Assembly (NCBI GenBank): GCA_007130885.1
Contig: SLRQ01000033.1
Span: 1 to 64,000 of the forward strand
DNA: 64,000 nucleotides
Source of the DNA: Deltaproteobacteria bacterium
GTDB taxonomy: Bacteria; Myxococcota; Myxococcia; SLRQ01
Reading direction: 5' to 3'
This document shows, piece after piece, positions 45,628 to 55,100 of the stretch; position 1 is the stretch's first letter, and each line of letters opens with the position of its first letter. Below the pieces are notes generated by a model, which saw only the letters and a program-made list of their open reading frames with translations, ran no database searches and was not told the origin of the DNA. Both the position numbers and the translations under genes were made by a program.

Positions 45628-46035
45628 ATGAGTCACTGTAAGGGAACGAAAAAGTCCCGCTGCTGCTGCCATGGTCACGGCCGGGAAGCCTCCTGCTGTA
45701 CCGGTCACGGCCGCGAAGCGAGCTGCTGCCACGGTCACGGCCGGGAAGCCTCCTGCTGTACAGGCCACGGCCGCGAAGCGAGCTGCTGCCACGGTCACGG
45801 CCGGGAAGCCTCCTGCTGTACAGGCCACGGCCGCGAAGCGAGCTGCTGCAACGGTCACGGCCGCGCAGCGTGCTGCTGTCACGGTCACGGCCGTTACGCC
45901 GGCAGCCGGCACGGGTTCACTGGAAAACGAGCATGCCTCGAGAGCCTTGGGGAGTACCTGCACGAGCTGAGGACAGAGATTGAAGCCGTGCAAGAGAGAA
46001 TCTCCTCAATCAAGTCCGAAAAAAACAACCACTAG
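45628..46035 (+). CDS. Cys/His decapeptide-repeat protein, probably metal-binding
   Basis: A 135-residue protein with eight 10-residue repeats (residues 13-92), alternating CCHGHGREAS and CCTGHGREAS, so about 20 Cys and 16 His in all. The C-terminal 35 residues (CLESLGEYLHELRTEIEAVQ and on) form a predicted coiled coil resembling the tail of small DUF5320-type proteins. No signal peptide is present, so it is cytoplasmic. AAGGAG sits 9 bases before the ATG, which strongly supports expression. Paired Cys and His at this density suggest storage or buffering of zinc, copper or iron-sulfur clusters; no measured function is known to me. Neighbouring genes give no clear operon partner. Confidence 0.85.
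   Translation: MSHCKGTKKSRCCCHGHGREASCCTGHGREASCCHGHGREASCCTGHGREASCCHGHGREASCCTGHGREASCCNGHGRAACCCHGHGRYAGSRHGFTGKRACLESLGEYLHELRTEIEAVQERISSIKSEKNNH
45664..45903 (+). repeat. Tandem 30-bp repeat, eight copies in a 60-bp higher-order unit
   Basis: Two alternating 30-base versions (encoding CCHGHGREAS and CCTGHGREAS) give a 60-base period; the second and third pairs are almost identical. The last two units diverge. All in-frame lengths are multiples of three, so copy-number change would keep the frame. Confidence 0.95.
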
Positions 46036-46914
46036 AGTAAGAGGCGGGTATTCCCCGGCCCATGGTCGCTGGTGTGCGACATCCTCACTCAAGACTCCAG
46101 GCATCGGGACGGGACGAGCATTTCCTCGCGTGCTGCCCAGCTTGATGTGTCTCCTGGTAGAAGCTGGGTGAGCCTGGATCCTGCGTGTACCCGGAGGTTC
46201 GCTGCCCTAAGGTGGAGTGCGCACAAAAAACTCCTGGGTCCGTTCACGCACGTCACCAAACGCTTCACAAAAAGTATCGAGTTGTGCTAGTTGGCACCTC
46301 GTTGCTCGCTGTTCCCCGCGTTTCTTCTTGGCGAGCAAGAGCCGGAGAAGACGAACGCTTGCCACCCTTCGGCCTTTTCAACAACCAGGCGAGCAAGAGG
46401 CGGAGATGAAGCGGTTCTGGAAAAAGACGTGTAGTTGACGCGCTTTCTGGGAGGCAGGTCTGTCTCCGAGCAAGGCGCGTCCCAATCCGGATCTGCCGCC
46501 CGTCTGAGCGCACTTCTTGGCCGCGGGCGGGCGAGATCCGCTTGCGGCTAAAGGAGATGCGCAATTTGTACTGATCACCATCCCTTGCGGGAGGAGTTGG
46601 GCCTCGACATCGAGGCTCTTGAAATCCTGCTCGATGATCTTGGGTCGCTTCACGGGAATACCTTCGTAAAGCGGTCGTGCCTGCCCGCGGGCAGGAAGCA
46701 ATTCGACTCCTTGATGAGCGAGGTGCACGGTCCGTCACCATTAGTGGACCGCGACTCGGTGAACCTGCCTCGTCTTCTCCGCTCAAACCCGTTGAACTCG
46801 GCACTTGCGAGCGTCAGGAGAACCTCGTCTTGATTACGTGCGGCCTTTGGCAATCAAGGAGTATTGGAACCAAATTACACAACGACAACTGTCGATGAAA
46901 GAAAGACTAAGAAC
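46036..46914. other. Long gene-free stretch before the phosphate cluster
   Basis: About 880 bases without a supported gene. Open frames on both strands of up to 179 codons show no recognisable family features. It holds one perfect 16-base palindrome (46680-46695). This may be decayed coding DNA at the edge of an inserted block. Confidence 0.5.
46680..46695. repeat. Perfect 16-bp palindrome
   Basis: CCTGCCCGCGGGCAGG reads the same on both strands and would form a strong hairpin-less dyad or, as RNA, a cruciform-like stem. It is the longest such palindrome I noticed in the window. Confidence 0.7.
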
Positions 46915-48087
46915 ATGAAGAATAATCTAGTGACAGCCGTGGTCGCGGTAACCGCATTTTGCATCGCAACGGATGCACAGGCATCGAAGGATGCCGAGGT
47001 CGAAAAGAAACCTGAAGTAAAAACCGAAGAAACGTATCCTCGAGTTAATCTTCGAGGACGTTTTCATGTCGACGCCGGCTGGCACGACGATGACGTGACT
47101 CCGTTAGGTGACGGGTTCAACAACCGCAGGACCCGTATTGGGGTTCGGGGGAGGCTTGCTCCTGATTGGTCATTCATCATCGAATATGATTTTGCGGAAA
47201 ACGGGATCTCGGCGAATGACGTGAGGATGAACGGCAGAATAGGCCCAGGCACTCTCAAGATTGGCCAGTTCAAGGTCCCAATGGGGCTGAACGAGCTGAC
47301 GAGCTCTAATTCGATACCATTTATCGAGCGTGCCTCGAACAGCAACGTAATTGCGGACTCTCGCAGAATCGGCGTAGGTTATGATTATCATGCCGGCCTT
47401 TACGGCCTCCAGTCGATGCTCTACGGACGTTCCATTGGAGGAAAGGGCGACGGGGACATGCCGATTGGCCTGGCGGCCCGTGTTTACGGCAATCCAGTAA
47501 AAAGCGACGGTCTGTTCCTTCATATCGGGGGATCGGTAGCATATGAAAACCGCCAAGATTACGACACCCTGCGCTTTCGTGACCGTCCAGAAGCCCGGGC
47601 GGATGCGGGCATACGTCTAGTTGATACAGGAAGCATCGAAGACGTGACCAGCACCCTGAAGATAGGGGCTGAACTCGCATTTCTAACCGGACCGTTCTCG
47701 GTGGAAGCGGAATACCTGATGGCGGATATCGTCAGAGAAGTTGGTCCGGAGCCAAGATTCAACGGTTATCATGTTCAGGCGAGCTATGTTCTGACCGGCG
47801 AATCGCGAGTTTATCGCAACGGTGTATTCAGAGGGGTTACGCCCGAAAACGCCTGGGGCGCGTTTGAAGCTGCCGCTCGATGGAGTTCGATTAACCTGAC
47901 CGATTCCGACTTTCAAGGCGGAAAACAGGAGAACATTACCTTGGGCCTTAATTATTATCTTGCGAATAATATACGGTTCATGGCCAATTACATCCTGGTA
48001 AATGTAAGAGAAAGGGACCCCGCAGGTGAGTTCGGCGCAGAGGAGTCACCGCAAATAGTTATAGTTAGAGGCCAGTTCAATTTCTAA
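46915..48087 (+). CDS. OprP/OprO-type phosphate-selective porin
   Basis: A 390-residue outer membrane beta-barrel. A signal peptide (AVVAVTAFCIATDAQA) is followed by the family start RVNLRGRFHVDAGWHDD, the NNRRTRIGVRGRLAPDWSF segment and GQFKVPMGLNELTSS; the last strand ends in aromatic-terminated QIVIVRGQFNF as required for barrel insertion. It should bring phosphate or polyphosphate across the outer membrane for the PstSCAB system encoded next. The gene, like the following four, is AT-richer than its surroundings. The ATG at 46915 is chosen because the signal peptide begins there. Confidence 0.9.
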   Translation: MKNNLVTAVVAVTAFCIATDAQASKDAEVEKKPEVKTEETYPRVNLRGRFHVDAGWHDDDVTPLGDGFNNRRTRIGVRGRLAPDWSFIIEYDFAENGISANDVRMNGRIGPGTLKIGQFKVPMGLNELTSSNSIPFIERASNSNVIADSRRIGVGYDYHAGLYGLQSMLYGRSIGGKGDGDMPIGLAARVYGNPVKSDGLFLHIGGSVAYENRQDYDTLRFRDRPEARADAGIRLVDTGSIEDVTSTLKIGAELAFLTGPFSVEAEYLMADIVREVGPEPRFNGYHVQASYVLTGESRVYRNGVFRGVTPENAWGAFEAAARWSSINLTDSDFQGGKQENITLGLNYYLANNIRFMANYILVNVRERDPAGEFGAEESPQIVIVRGQFNF

Positions 48088-48210
48088 CTGATGTACGACA
48101 ACTCGAATAACCTAGACTCTCGAGTCATTCTGGAGCTGCTCGGGAAGCGAACGGACTAGCTGCACTGCAGCCGTCGTGATTTCGCAATCCAACCCTGTGG
48201 AGGAAAAACA

Positions 48211-49131
48211 ATGAGAAGCAAAAAGAGTGTTTTAGTACTGCCACTGTTATTACTGTTTGCATCAATGACAGGAGCTTGTCAGCGCGACAGTGAGCGGAAA
48301 ACAGATGCGGTAAGCCCCCATGAAGAGGCGTTCATGAACGAGATTTTCTTTGCCGGTTCCTCAACCTTGGCTCCCACCATCTCACAGCTTGCTGATTCCT
48401 TTACGAACAAATATCGGACCTGGGACAAGGTGGACAGCAGTATGCCTCCTGAAGAGATCCAAATAAGCGTATCCACCGGTGGCTCCGGTGCCGGTGCTAG
48501 AGCAGTGTTGGACAGAACTGCTAACTTCGGAATGCTGGCAAGAGCTGCTCGCGAAACGGAACGGGAGGCCCTTGCGCATTATCAAGAGGCAACGATAGGA
48601 ATTGATGCGCTCCTCATCGCGGTGCCGACAAGCAGTTCACTAGCTGAAAATCGCACCAATATCAAAAAGGAAGAGGTGCAACGGATCTTCTCGGGAAAGA
48701 TAAGTCTCTGGAGCGAGCTAGATTCCCATCTGCCGGGGGAGGAAATAGTTCTTCTAGTAAGAGATGTGGGCGGAGGCGCACACGGGGTGTTCCAACGGGC
48801 TATCATGGATACGATTGATGTAAGCGAAAGGGCGGTGCAGGTGCCGTCCATGTCGGGGCTGGTGAACAGGCTGGTGGATAACCGTCGAGCAATTGGCTAT
48901 GCTTCCTATGGGGTTGCTCGTGAGCACCGCGATGATCTGGTGCCATTTACTCTTGATGGTATTGAGCCCTCTCCCGAGAATATAGTCAGTGGCAGCTATC
49001 CGATAGCTAGACCCCTGGTGCTTGTCTGGGACGGTGATTTGAGCGCACCAGAGCAGGTTTTTCTCGACTACCTAATGTCGGAAGAAGGGACCGCCGTCAT
49101 ATCCGGTATGGGCTTCCTACCAGTTCACTAG
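48211..49131 (+). CDS. pstS: Phosphate-binding lipoprotein of the Pst transporter
   Basis: A 306-residue substrate-binding protein. The lipoprotein signal LLLLFASMTGAC carries the lipid Cys near residue 23. The phosphate-binding regions are FFAGSSTLAPTISQ, STGGSGAGARAVLD and the DVGGGAHGVF loop, matching the PstS-like type 2 fold. It delivers phosphate to PstC/PstA. AGGA precedes the ATG. It follows the porin gene by about 120 bases and the permease genes follow; no Pho-box-like sequence was recognised upstream. Confidence 0.92.
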   Translation: MRSKKSVLVLPLLLLFASMTGACQRDSERKTDAVSPHEEAFMNEIFFAGSSTLAPTISQLADSFTNKYRTWDKVDSSMPPEEIQISVSTGGSGAGARAVLDRTANFGMLARAARETEREALAHYQEATIGIDALLIAVPTSSSLAENRTNIKKEEVQRIFSGKISLWSELDSHLPGEEIVLLVRDVGGGAHGVFQRAIMDTIDVSERAVQVPSMSGLVNRLVDNRRAIGYASYGVAREHRDDLVPFTLDGIEPSPENIVSGSYPIARPLVLVWDGDLSAPEQVFLDYLMSEEGTAVISGMGFLPVH

Positions 49132-49287
49132 AAGAAATCTCATTAGCATTGCGACGATTGGTCAGCCCGGATGCAAAAACAATAGGGAAGCATACCAGCG
49201 AAATAATCCCATTAACTGTAATTGCGGAATGGTTGGCCTCGTCGCATATGCGATGAGAGTGGTTCTAGTTACGACAATCGTATTCCA

Positions 49288-50160
49288 ATGCAACGCCATT
49301 ACCAAGAAATAGCTTTTGCCACCATCGTCAGAATGCTTACGGTGGCTTCGTTGTTTACTCTCCTATTTATTACTGCCTTCATTCTCAAGGAATCATTGCA
49401 AATTTTCAATGAGGTTTCTGTTCGGGAGTTTGTTACCGGAAGGCAGTGGCGGCCGGTTTCCGTCAATCCCCGTTTTGGCTTGTGGCCCATCATTAGCGCC
49501 AGCATAGTAGTTTCCAGCCTGGCCTTGCTTTTGGCCTTGCCCGCCGCAGTAGGCTCCTCTTTGTTTCTGGCGCATGTCTGCCCTCATCGCTTGCGACGCC
49601 CCTTGCGGATGCTCATGGATATAATGGCCGGCATACCGTCGGTGATTTACGGCTTCATCGGGGTAGTTGTGCTTCTGCCCTTTATGGAGCGTCTTTTCGA
49701 TATGAGTTCGGGTGATTCCTTGCTGGCTGGAGGCATAATCCTGGCGGTTATGATTCTGCCTTTCATAATTTCTACTACCGCCGAAAGCATGGAGCTTGCG
49801 GCACGAGGATATGTAACAGTTTCGAGTTCAATGGGTGTATCGCGGTGGTATATGCTGCGCAACCTGGTGTTGCCGGTTTCTACAACCGGTGTGATTGCCG
49901 GCGCGATACTTGGGGTTTCCCGTGCAATGGGAGAAACAATGGCAGTTATTATGGTGGTAGGTAATTCTCCGCTGATGCCTTTTGATTTGCTGGAGCGGAT
50001 TAAGCCGATACCCGCTCTGATTGCACTGGAGATTGGGTCCGCCCCACTCAATAGCATGCATTATCATTCTCTTTTCGGGGCAGGTTTTGTTTTGCTGGTC
50101 TTGTTGATGGTCATCAATCTAATTTTCTATTTTCTACGGAAAAGACTCTCAAATACATGA
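49288..50160 (+). CDS. pstC: Phosphate ABC transporter permease
   Basis: A 290-residue inner membrane permease with six helices. The PstC-typical region MDIMAGIPSVIYGFIGVVVL and the EAA-type cytoplasmic loop near GYVTVSSSMGVSRWYMLRN are present, followed by GVIAGAILGVSRAMGETMAV. It pairs with PstA encoded immediately after, overlapping by ATGA. The start is taken as ATG 49288; an in-frame start 22 codons upstream adds only charged residues and is unlikely. Confidence 0.92.
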   Translation: MQRHYQEIAFATIVRMLTVASLFTLLFITAFILKESLQIFNEVSVREFVTGRQWRPVSVNPRFGLWPIISASIVVSSLALLLALPAAVGSSLFLAHVCPHRLRRPLRMLMDIMAGIPSVIYGFIGVVVLLPFMERLFDMSSGDSLLAGGIILAVMILPFIISTTAESMELAARGYVTVSSSMGVSRWYMLRNLVLPVSTTGVIAGAILGVSRAMGETMAVIMVVGNSPLMPFDLLERIKPIPALIALEIGSAPLNSMHYHSLFGAGFVLLVLLMVINLIFYFLRKRLSNT

Positions 50161-50990
50161 CACGAGACTGGAAAGACATCTGTCTGCAGGTATGGCTATA
50201 TCTCTCTGTTATCAGTGTAGTGGGTGCCGCGCTGTTTGTTATGGGGCACATAGTGGTTAGGGGGTGGGGGGCCATCAGTCTCGAGTTTATTGTTGCGTCA
50301 CCTCAAGGAAGGCCTTTAGGTAGGGAAGGGGGCATATTGCCGGCCATTACCGGCTCTCTGGCTTTGGGTCTGATCAGTATGAGCGTCGCCTCTTTGTTGG
50401 GGCTCGCTACTGCTTTGTATCTTCATCTATATTGTACGTCCCGGACACTGCATTCCTTTATACGCTTGGTGGTGCAGTGCATAGCCGGAATTCCATCTAT
50501 TGTACTTGGTTTGTTCGGCTATACCTTCTTTGTGGTCTCCATGGGAATGGGTCATTCTCTTTTGGCTGGCAGCCTTACGCTTGCAATAATGATCTTTCCT
50601 ATTGTTGCCATAAATACCGAAAAGACGCTGGCAGAGGTGCAACCCGAGCAGTCTCTTGCATCTTTCGCATTAGGGGTGTCAAAGTCCTACACTTTTTTGT
50701 TTATAGTATGGCCAGAGCGAAGAAACGACATTATATCCGGTATTCTTGTTGGCACGGTTTACGCAATGGGAGCTACTGCCCCTATAATGCTTACCGCAGC
50801 GGTTTTATCCGCCTCTTCACCAAAGTCTGTTTTTCAGCCTATTATGGCATTGCCATATCATCTTTACATTTTGGCCGCAGAGCGCATTTCCGTCGAGAAT
50901 GCCTATGGTACCGCTTTGGTGTTGCTGGCAATGCTGTTTTTCGGTTACGGGATAGTTTTTTTGCTGTTTCGCAGAAGGAGGGAGGATTAA
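50157..50990 (+). CDS. pstA: Phosphate ABC transporter permease
   Basis: A 277-residue inner membrane permease with six helices, partner of PstC. CIAGIPSIVLGLFGYTFFV is the PstA-type helix 3 region, followed by GSLTLAIMIFPIV and the EAA-like loop ASFALGVSKSYTFLFIVW. The ATG overlaps the pstC stop and the gene ends five bases before pstB, so the four pst genes appear to be one operon. Confidence 0.92.
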   Translation: MTRDWKDICLQVWLYLSVISVVGAALFVMGHIVVRGWGAISLEFIVASPQGRPLGREGGILPAITGSLALGLISMSVASLLGLATALYLHLYCTSRTLHSFIRLVVQCIAGIPSIVLGLFGYTFFVVSMGMGHSLLAGSLTLAIMIFPIVAINTEKTLAEVQPEQSLASFALGVSKSYTFLFIVWPERRNDIISGILVGTVYAMGATAPIMLTAAVLSASSPKSVFQPIMALPYHLYILAAERISVENAYGTALVLLAMLFFGYGIVFLLFRRRRED

Positions 50991-50995
50991 CGCTG

Positions 50996-51742
50996 ATGGC
51001 GATTATTGAGGTGAAGGAGTGGAGTGTCGGTTATGGCGATACAGAGGTGTTGAAGGACATTAGCCTTAGCGTACCCGCCCGAAGAATATCCGCTCTTATT
51101 GGACCGTCAGGTTGCGGAAAGACAACCTTGTTGAAGTCCATGAATCGCCTGCTGGAAGAAGATATCGGCGCATACAGCGAAGGTGAAATTGTTTTCAATG
51201 GGCGGAATATCGCAGACATTCCCTGCCATACTCTACGACGCAGGATAGGAATTGTCTTTCAAACTCCACTGCCTTTTCCGTTTTCGGTTGAGAAGAACAT
51301 GCTATATGCGCTGAACTTTCATTATTCGCTTGGTAAGGAAGAGAGAAGAGCGCTAATTGTTGAGAAGCTTAAGGCCGCGGGGTTATATGACGAAGTCAAG
51401 TACCGCATGCGGCTTGCGGCGAAAAAGCTTTCCGGCGGCCAGCAGCAGAGGCTTTGCATAGCTCGGTCGCTTACGCTCGACCCGGAGGTGATTTTGCTGG
51501 ATGAGCCCTGCTCATCTCTTGACCCCCGCTCTACCGCCCGAGTCGAGGAGACTCTAAGAAGGCTGTCGGAGGACATAACAGTCATAATCGTCACCCACAA
51601 CCTCGCCCAGGCAAGGCGGATTGCCGATTATGCCTTTTTTCTTTGCGATGGACGTTTGGTGGAGGCAGGAGAGGCGGCGAGGCTGTTTGAGAATCCGCAG
51701 CAAGAGGAGACGAGGCGGTATCTGGCCGGTCATATCGGCTAG
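50996..51742 (+). CDS. pstB: Phosphate ABC transporter ATPase
   Basis: A 248-residue ATPase that powers PstCA. Walker A GPSGCGKTT, the PstB-typical MNRLLEED and GRRIGIVFQTPLPFPF-like region, signature LSGGQQQRLCIARSL, Walker B VILLDEPCSSLDP and the switch His VTHNLAQARR are all present. The start at 50996 is preferred to an upstream in-frame start because AGGAGGGAGG lies just before it and the fold begins at MAIIEVKEW. The usual phoU gene is not found downstream. Confidence 0.95.
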   Translation: MAIIEVKEWSVGYGDTEVLKDISLSVPARRISALIGPSGCGKTTLLKSMNRLLEEDIGAYSEGEIVFNGRNIADIPCHTLRRRIGIVFQTPLPFPFSVEKNMLYALNFHYSLGKEERRALIVEKLKAAGLYDEVKYRMRLAAKKLSGGQQQRLCIARSLTLDPEVILLDEPCSSLDPRSTARVEETLRRLSEDITVIIVTHNLAQARRIADYAFFLCDGRLVEAGEAARLFENPQQEETRRYLAGHIG

Positions 51743-52119
51743 TGATGGAGCCTGCGCCTTGCAGCATTGACGAGGAGGAGCTTCAGGAGGCGCACCTCTG
51801 GCACTGAATGGTGCATTATTCAGTGTGGGAGAGGAACTCCGCCACCGGCTGTTAGGCAGTTCTGCGACCCGCGCTTCAACCCGCTTCCAGGTGGACTTGA
51901 GCGGTTATGCGGCATGGTCCAGGAGGGCAAGGCCGAGCGAGCCATAGAGAGCATTCGCGGCATGCTTTCTCCAAAAGGCACGGTCGTCCGCGACGGCCGA
52001 GGCGGTTGGGCGGGAGATGCACATCCGTTCGGATGATGGCGCCATGACCGGTTGAGCAGCTTCAGGGGCAGCTTCAGGGGGTTCGCAAAGCGAATGGTTT
52101 AGCGTAAACTAAACTCGGC
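51743..52119. other. Gene-free stretch between pstB and the deiminase gene
   Basis: No supported gene. phoU would be expected here and is absent. A small inverted repeat, GTTTAG-N6-CTAAAC (52097-52114), lies just before the deiminase start. An 89-codon frame (51767-52036) has no recognisable family. Confidence 0.55.
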
Positions 52120-55100
52120 ATGTCTGTCGGTTTTGCTTCCAGAGTCTATCGTCTCATCTATTCGATAGTGAAATCCTCGGGACTCGTCCATGTGCTGGTC
52201 GTACCCGTTGCGATCTCGCTGATTGCGGCGGGTTGTGGAGAGGTAGTATCTTCTACCGGCCAAGAGCCACCAACAGCCTCGTTTACCGTCAACCGCGACG
52301 CGAATGAGACACTCCTGACCGTGACGGTGGACGCGACGGAATCCGCCGACCCGAACAGGCCGGCGCAGGACCTGCAGTTCCGCTGGGACTGGGAGGACGA
52401 TGGCGAGTGGGACACGTCGTGGTCCTCCAATCCCGTGCGCGAGCACGTCTTCAACGCGGCGGGCGAGTACACCATCCGGCTCGAGGTGAGAAACGAGTCG
52501 GGGTTGACCGCGTCGACCACACGCAACGTCGAGGTGTCAGGCTCCGCCGGTACCACGACCGCGCCTGTCGCCTCTTTCACCGTCGTCCCGGACGCCGGCG
52601 AGGCGCCCCTGGAGATCGGCGTGGACGCCTCCGGCTCCCACGACCCCAACTCTCCCCCTCAAGCGCTGCAATACCGATGGGACTGGGAGGACGACGGCGA
52701 GTGGGACACGTCGTGGTCCTCCAATCCCGCGGGTGACCACGTCTTCAACGCGGCGGGCCGGTACACCATACGGCTGCAGGTGCGCAACGAGGCGGGGCTG
52801 ATGGCGGAGACCACTCGCGCCGTCAGCGCCTACGATCCTCCCGTAGCCTCTTTCACCGTCGCTCCGGAGGACGGCGGGGCGCCCCTCGAGATCAGCGTGG
52901 ACGCCTCCGGCTCCCACGACCCCAACTCTCCTCCGCAAGCGCTGCAATACCGATGGGACTGGGAGGACGACGGCGAGTGGGACACGTCGTGGTCCTCCAA
53001 TTCCGCGGGCGAACATGTCTTCAACGTAGCGGGCGAGTACACCATCCGGCTGCAGGTGCGCAACGAGGCCGAGCTGGTCGCGGAGACCACTCGCGCCGTC
53101 AGCGCCTACGATCCCCCGGTTGCCTATTTCTCCGTCGTCCCGGAGGACGGCGAGGCGCCCCTGGAAATCAGCGTGGACGCCTCCGGCTCCCACGACCCCA
53201 ACTCTCCCCCTCAAGCGCTGCAATACCGATGGGACTGGGAGGACGACGGCACGTGGGACACGTCGTGGTCTTCCAATCCCGCGGCCGATCACGTCTTCGA
53301 CGTAGCGGGCCAGTACACCATCCGGCTGCAGGTGCGCAACGAGACCGGGCTGATCGCAAAGACCACTCGCGCCGTCAGCGCCTACGGTCCCCCCGTCGCC
53401 TCTTTCACCGTCGTCCCGGACGCCGGCGAGGCGCCTCTCGAGATCAGCGTGGACGCCGCTGCTTCCCACGATCCCAACTCTCCTTCGCAAACGCTGCAAT
53501 ACCGATGGGACTGGGAGGACGACGGCGAGTGGGACACGTCGTGGTCCTCCAGTTCCGTGGGCGACCACGTCTTCAACGCGGCGGGCCAGTACACCATCCG
53601 TGTGCAGGTGCGCAACGAAGCACTCCTGACCGACACGACAACCCGGATTGTCCATGTGTTCCCGGACATTCAGGACGTCCGCGTGCACGTGGACGCTGAT
53701 CGTGACGGCACCGTCTCTCTCGACCCCGCCGAAGCCGACTACCAGGAGCGCATGACCTGGAATCAGACCTACGGCGCGGTCTTCCTCTATAACGACGATG
53801 ACGACGACGACGACGGCGTACGCGACTTCCGCACCACCCAGGTGGGCTCCCACGCCGACGCCTTGGACCTCGCGCCCATCGTCCTGACGCGGATCGCTTC
53901 GCCTCCCCCCGGGGCGACCGTGACCCTCTCGGTCTCACCGTCAAACGCGCGCCTGAGGGTGCGGATTCACCGAGATCTCGGCGACGACTCCTGGACTCGC
54001 GTCTTCGGCAACGCGGACCCCGACGACACGTCCGATCCCCACAACTGGACGTTTCCCGCAACGGAACTGGAGGAGGGCGACATCTTCCTCGGAATCGAGG
54101 GACTGTCTCAACGGACCAGTGGTTGGGGCTCCGTTAGCGCGTGGAACGGCGAAGCCATAGTCTCCGTCTCTCTCCACGATTCCGGTGGCACGCTCCTCTC
54201 GGAGGACTCGGCGCGCCTGCGCGTCGCGCCCATCATCTTCACCTCCCACGTGGACCAGGCACTCCTGCTGCGCTACGCGCGCATCACCTCCGGCTCAAAC
54301 AACAACAACACGTTTCACGACCAGTGCTCCGCCGCCGCTTCATCCATCGACCTGCCCATCGCCCTGACCTACATGGGGGACCGCTGGTTCCAGGACTTCA
54401 TGACGCAGGGATATCAGTCTATCCAACGCTCCACGGGCACCTATCTGCACCGCGACACCCTGTTGGCGCACCGTCGTCGCGGTGATGCCGCATGGAACTG
54501 GGTGATAAACAACATGCTTCGCCCCGACTTCGGCCTCAACTGGCCGGGGAACGCCACCTCGTCGAGTACGTTCAACTCGCACGGCAATCTCGAGATCGCT
54601 CCTCCGGTGACCGGGTTTCCCCTCGGTCGGATCATGATCGGCGGAGGCACGAGCACCGCTCTTTTGGGCACTTCCACGATTAGCGGCTACATGGACGCGG
54701 CGCACCGCGCTCTGCTCGACGCCCAGATCCAGAGTCCGTACCTGCAGTACTCAACCGAATGGCTCGTCGTCGGCCACGTCGACGAGTTCTCAATCATCAT
54801 TCCGGCCCCCAACACCCCCCGGGGCTGGGTCTTCGGGCTGGCCTCGCCGGACCTGGCTCGCTCCATCCTCGAGAGCGTCCCGCCGAGCACCACCGTGATG
54901 ACCGGACGTAGCGGGTATCAGACGACCGCCGGAGCGATCCTCTCGGACTCGTCGCTGATGCAGTATAACGATGCAGTACAGGCACGCATCGACTCGGTGC
55001 GTAACGTCCTCGCCGACGGCCTCGATCTCGACCCGGCCAACTATCCCGACGGCGATTTCGTGGAGCTGCCTGGACTCTACGAGAACCACTCCGGCGCCCC

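Noticed and set aside
45664..45903. CRISPR array from the regular 30-base repeats
   Set aside because: The units are contiguous without spacers and encode a repeated peptide in a frame with a ribosome site.
45313..45993. 226-codon minus-strand frame over the Cys/His repeat
   Set aside because: It reads Ala/Val/Thr repeats only because of the tandem DNA; the ribosome site and composition support the plus-strand frame.
52537..53853. 438-codon minus-strand frame opposite the PKD repeats
   Set aside because: It mirrors the repeat period of the PKD coding strand and shows only repetitive Gly/Val/Arg-rich sequence.
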